Part shown: positions 63,748-64,000 of the stretch, piece after piece
How the letters are laid out: each line of letters starts with the position of its first letter
How positions within the stretch are numbered: the first letter of the stretch is position 1
Assembly: GCA_963921215.1 (NCBI GenBank)
Contig: OY992528.1
Span: 20,296,501 to 20,360,500 of the forward strand
Direction of reading: 5' to 3'
DNA from: Scoparia ambigualis
Lineage: Eukaryota; Arthropoda; Insecta; Lepidoptera; Crambidae
Length of the DNA stretch: 64,000 nucleotides
Notes under the pieces: model-generated
Told to the model about the DNA's origin: nothing
Database searches by the model: none
What the model saw: the letters and a program-made list of their open reading frames with translations, nothing else
Position numbers and translations under genes: made by a program

Positions 63748-63902
63748 TCATATCCTCTTATATAAGGGTGAGTGGCGAGCCGCGCGTCGACTGATGCTCT
63801 GCGCTCGGGCCGCGGCGCGCCCGGCGGCGCCGAGCGGGGGCGGCCTGACCCGTTCGGCGGGTTGGCACGACGACGCTCCGGCGTCCTAGGAGCAGCGTAC
63901 AG
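63748..63902. promoter_or_regulatory. GC-rich block with TATATAA, second copy
   Basis: TATATAA at 63759-63765 is followed by the same CpG-rich block as at 59346-59500, with a few substitutions. Being preserved in both copies says little, since the duplication is recent. Confidence 0.3.
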
Positions 63903-64000
63903 TTTTTTACGAGTCGCTATCTCATCTGTGAGATTAGAACCGAAAAGAGTCTCGTCTCTGCGTGTGTCTTTGAGGACCGGAGCTAAAACATTATCTCGTT
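63886..64000 (-). pseudogene. 3' end of another diverged paralog, cut by the right edge
   Basis: The conserved RRDETLFG and SNLTDEIA codons are present (63909-64000). The T-run that follows on the plus strand is six long instead of seven (63903-63908). This removes the stop used at 59484 and reads on into the GC-rich block, so the C-terminus differs from its neighbour. The rest of the gene lies outside the window. Confidence 0.6.

Larger units (their letters stand above)
61338..64000. repeat. 4.4-kb repeat, second copy (cut by the right edge)
   Basis: Matches 57010-59598 except for 74 bp retained near 61840-61915 and scattered single-base changes. It continues beyond the window. Confidence 0.9.

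Overview
The window looks like nuclear DNA of an insect, most likely a moth or butterfly. It has AT-rich spacers, genes split by GT-AG introns, decayed BEL/Pao and LINE-like retroelement pieces, and a repeat motif that I recall as common in Lepidoptera. I see no bacterial, phage, tRNA, rRNA or CRISPR features. The species assignment is inference.

From position 1 to about 57,290 the window is a head-to-tail array of a 2.09-kb unit (27 complete units plus one cut by the left edge). Each unit carries one gene on the minus strand. Exon 1 (217 nt) starts MGNNKKK and encodes a lysine/glutamate heptad coiled coil. A GTGAGT donor and an intron of about 395-403 bp follow. Exon 2 (about 755 nt) encodes a proline-rich stretch and a helical region ending in an RRDETLFG motif. 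The exon 2 product resembles the gag-like protein of an arthropod retroelement; DIRS/PAT type is my best guess, from memory. About 700 bp of gene-free spacer separates one gene from the next.

Only copies 7 (13,416-14,782) and 18 (36,420-37,786) keep exon 2 open. The other 25 carry two extra bases in an A-run (A7 instead of A5) and would make a truncated protein of about 191 residues. Shared variants show that blocks of units were themselves duplicated: units 9-11 match 13-15, and units 6-8 match 17-19. Spacer, intron and exons are about equally conserved, which points to recent unequal exchange or gene conversion.

At the right end the unit changes. From about 57,010 onward there is a 4.4-kb repeat, seen once fully and a second time cut by the right edge. 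It contains an imperfect inverted repeat, a decayed BEL/Pao integrase end, the N-terminal part of a LINE-like ORF1, an interspersed-repeat motif, a GC-rich block with a TATA element, and a diverged, intact gene copy (59,484-60,870). This copy retains a good splice acceptor that the array copies have lost. The 2.09-kb unit equals this 4.4-kb unit minus about 2.2 kb, with the junction inside one arm of the inverted repeat, so the array may have arisen by deletion followed by amplification.

The most notable feature is the amplification of a retroelement-derived, spliced coiled-coil gene into a homogenised array. Whether it is an ampliconic gene family, a small-RNA source or selfish satellite DNA cannot be decided from sequence alone.
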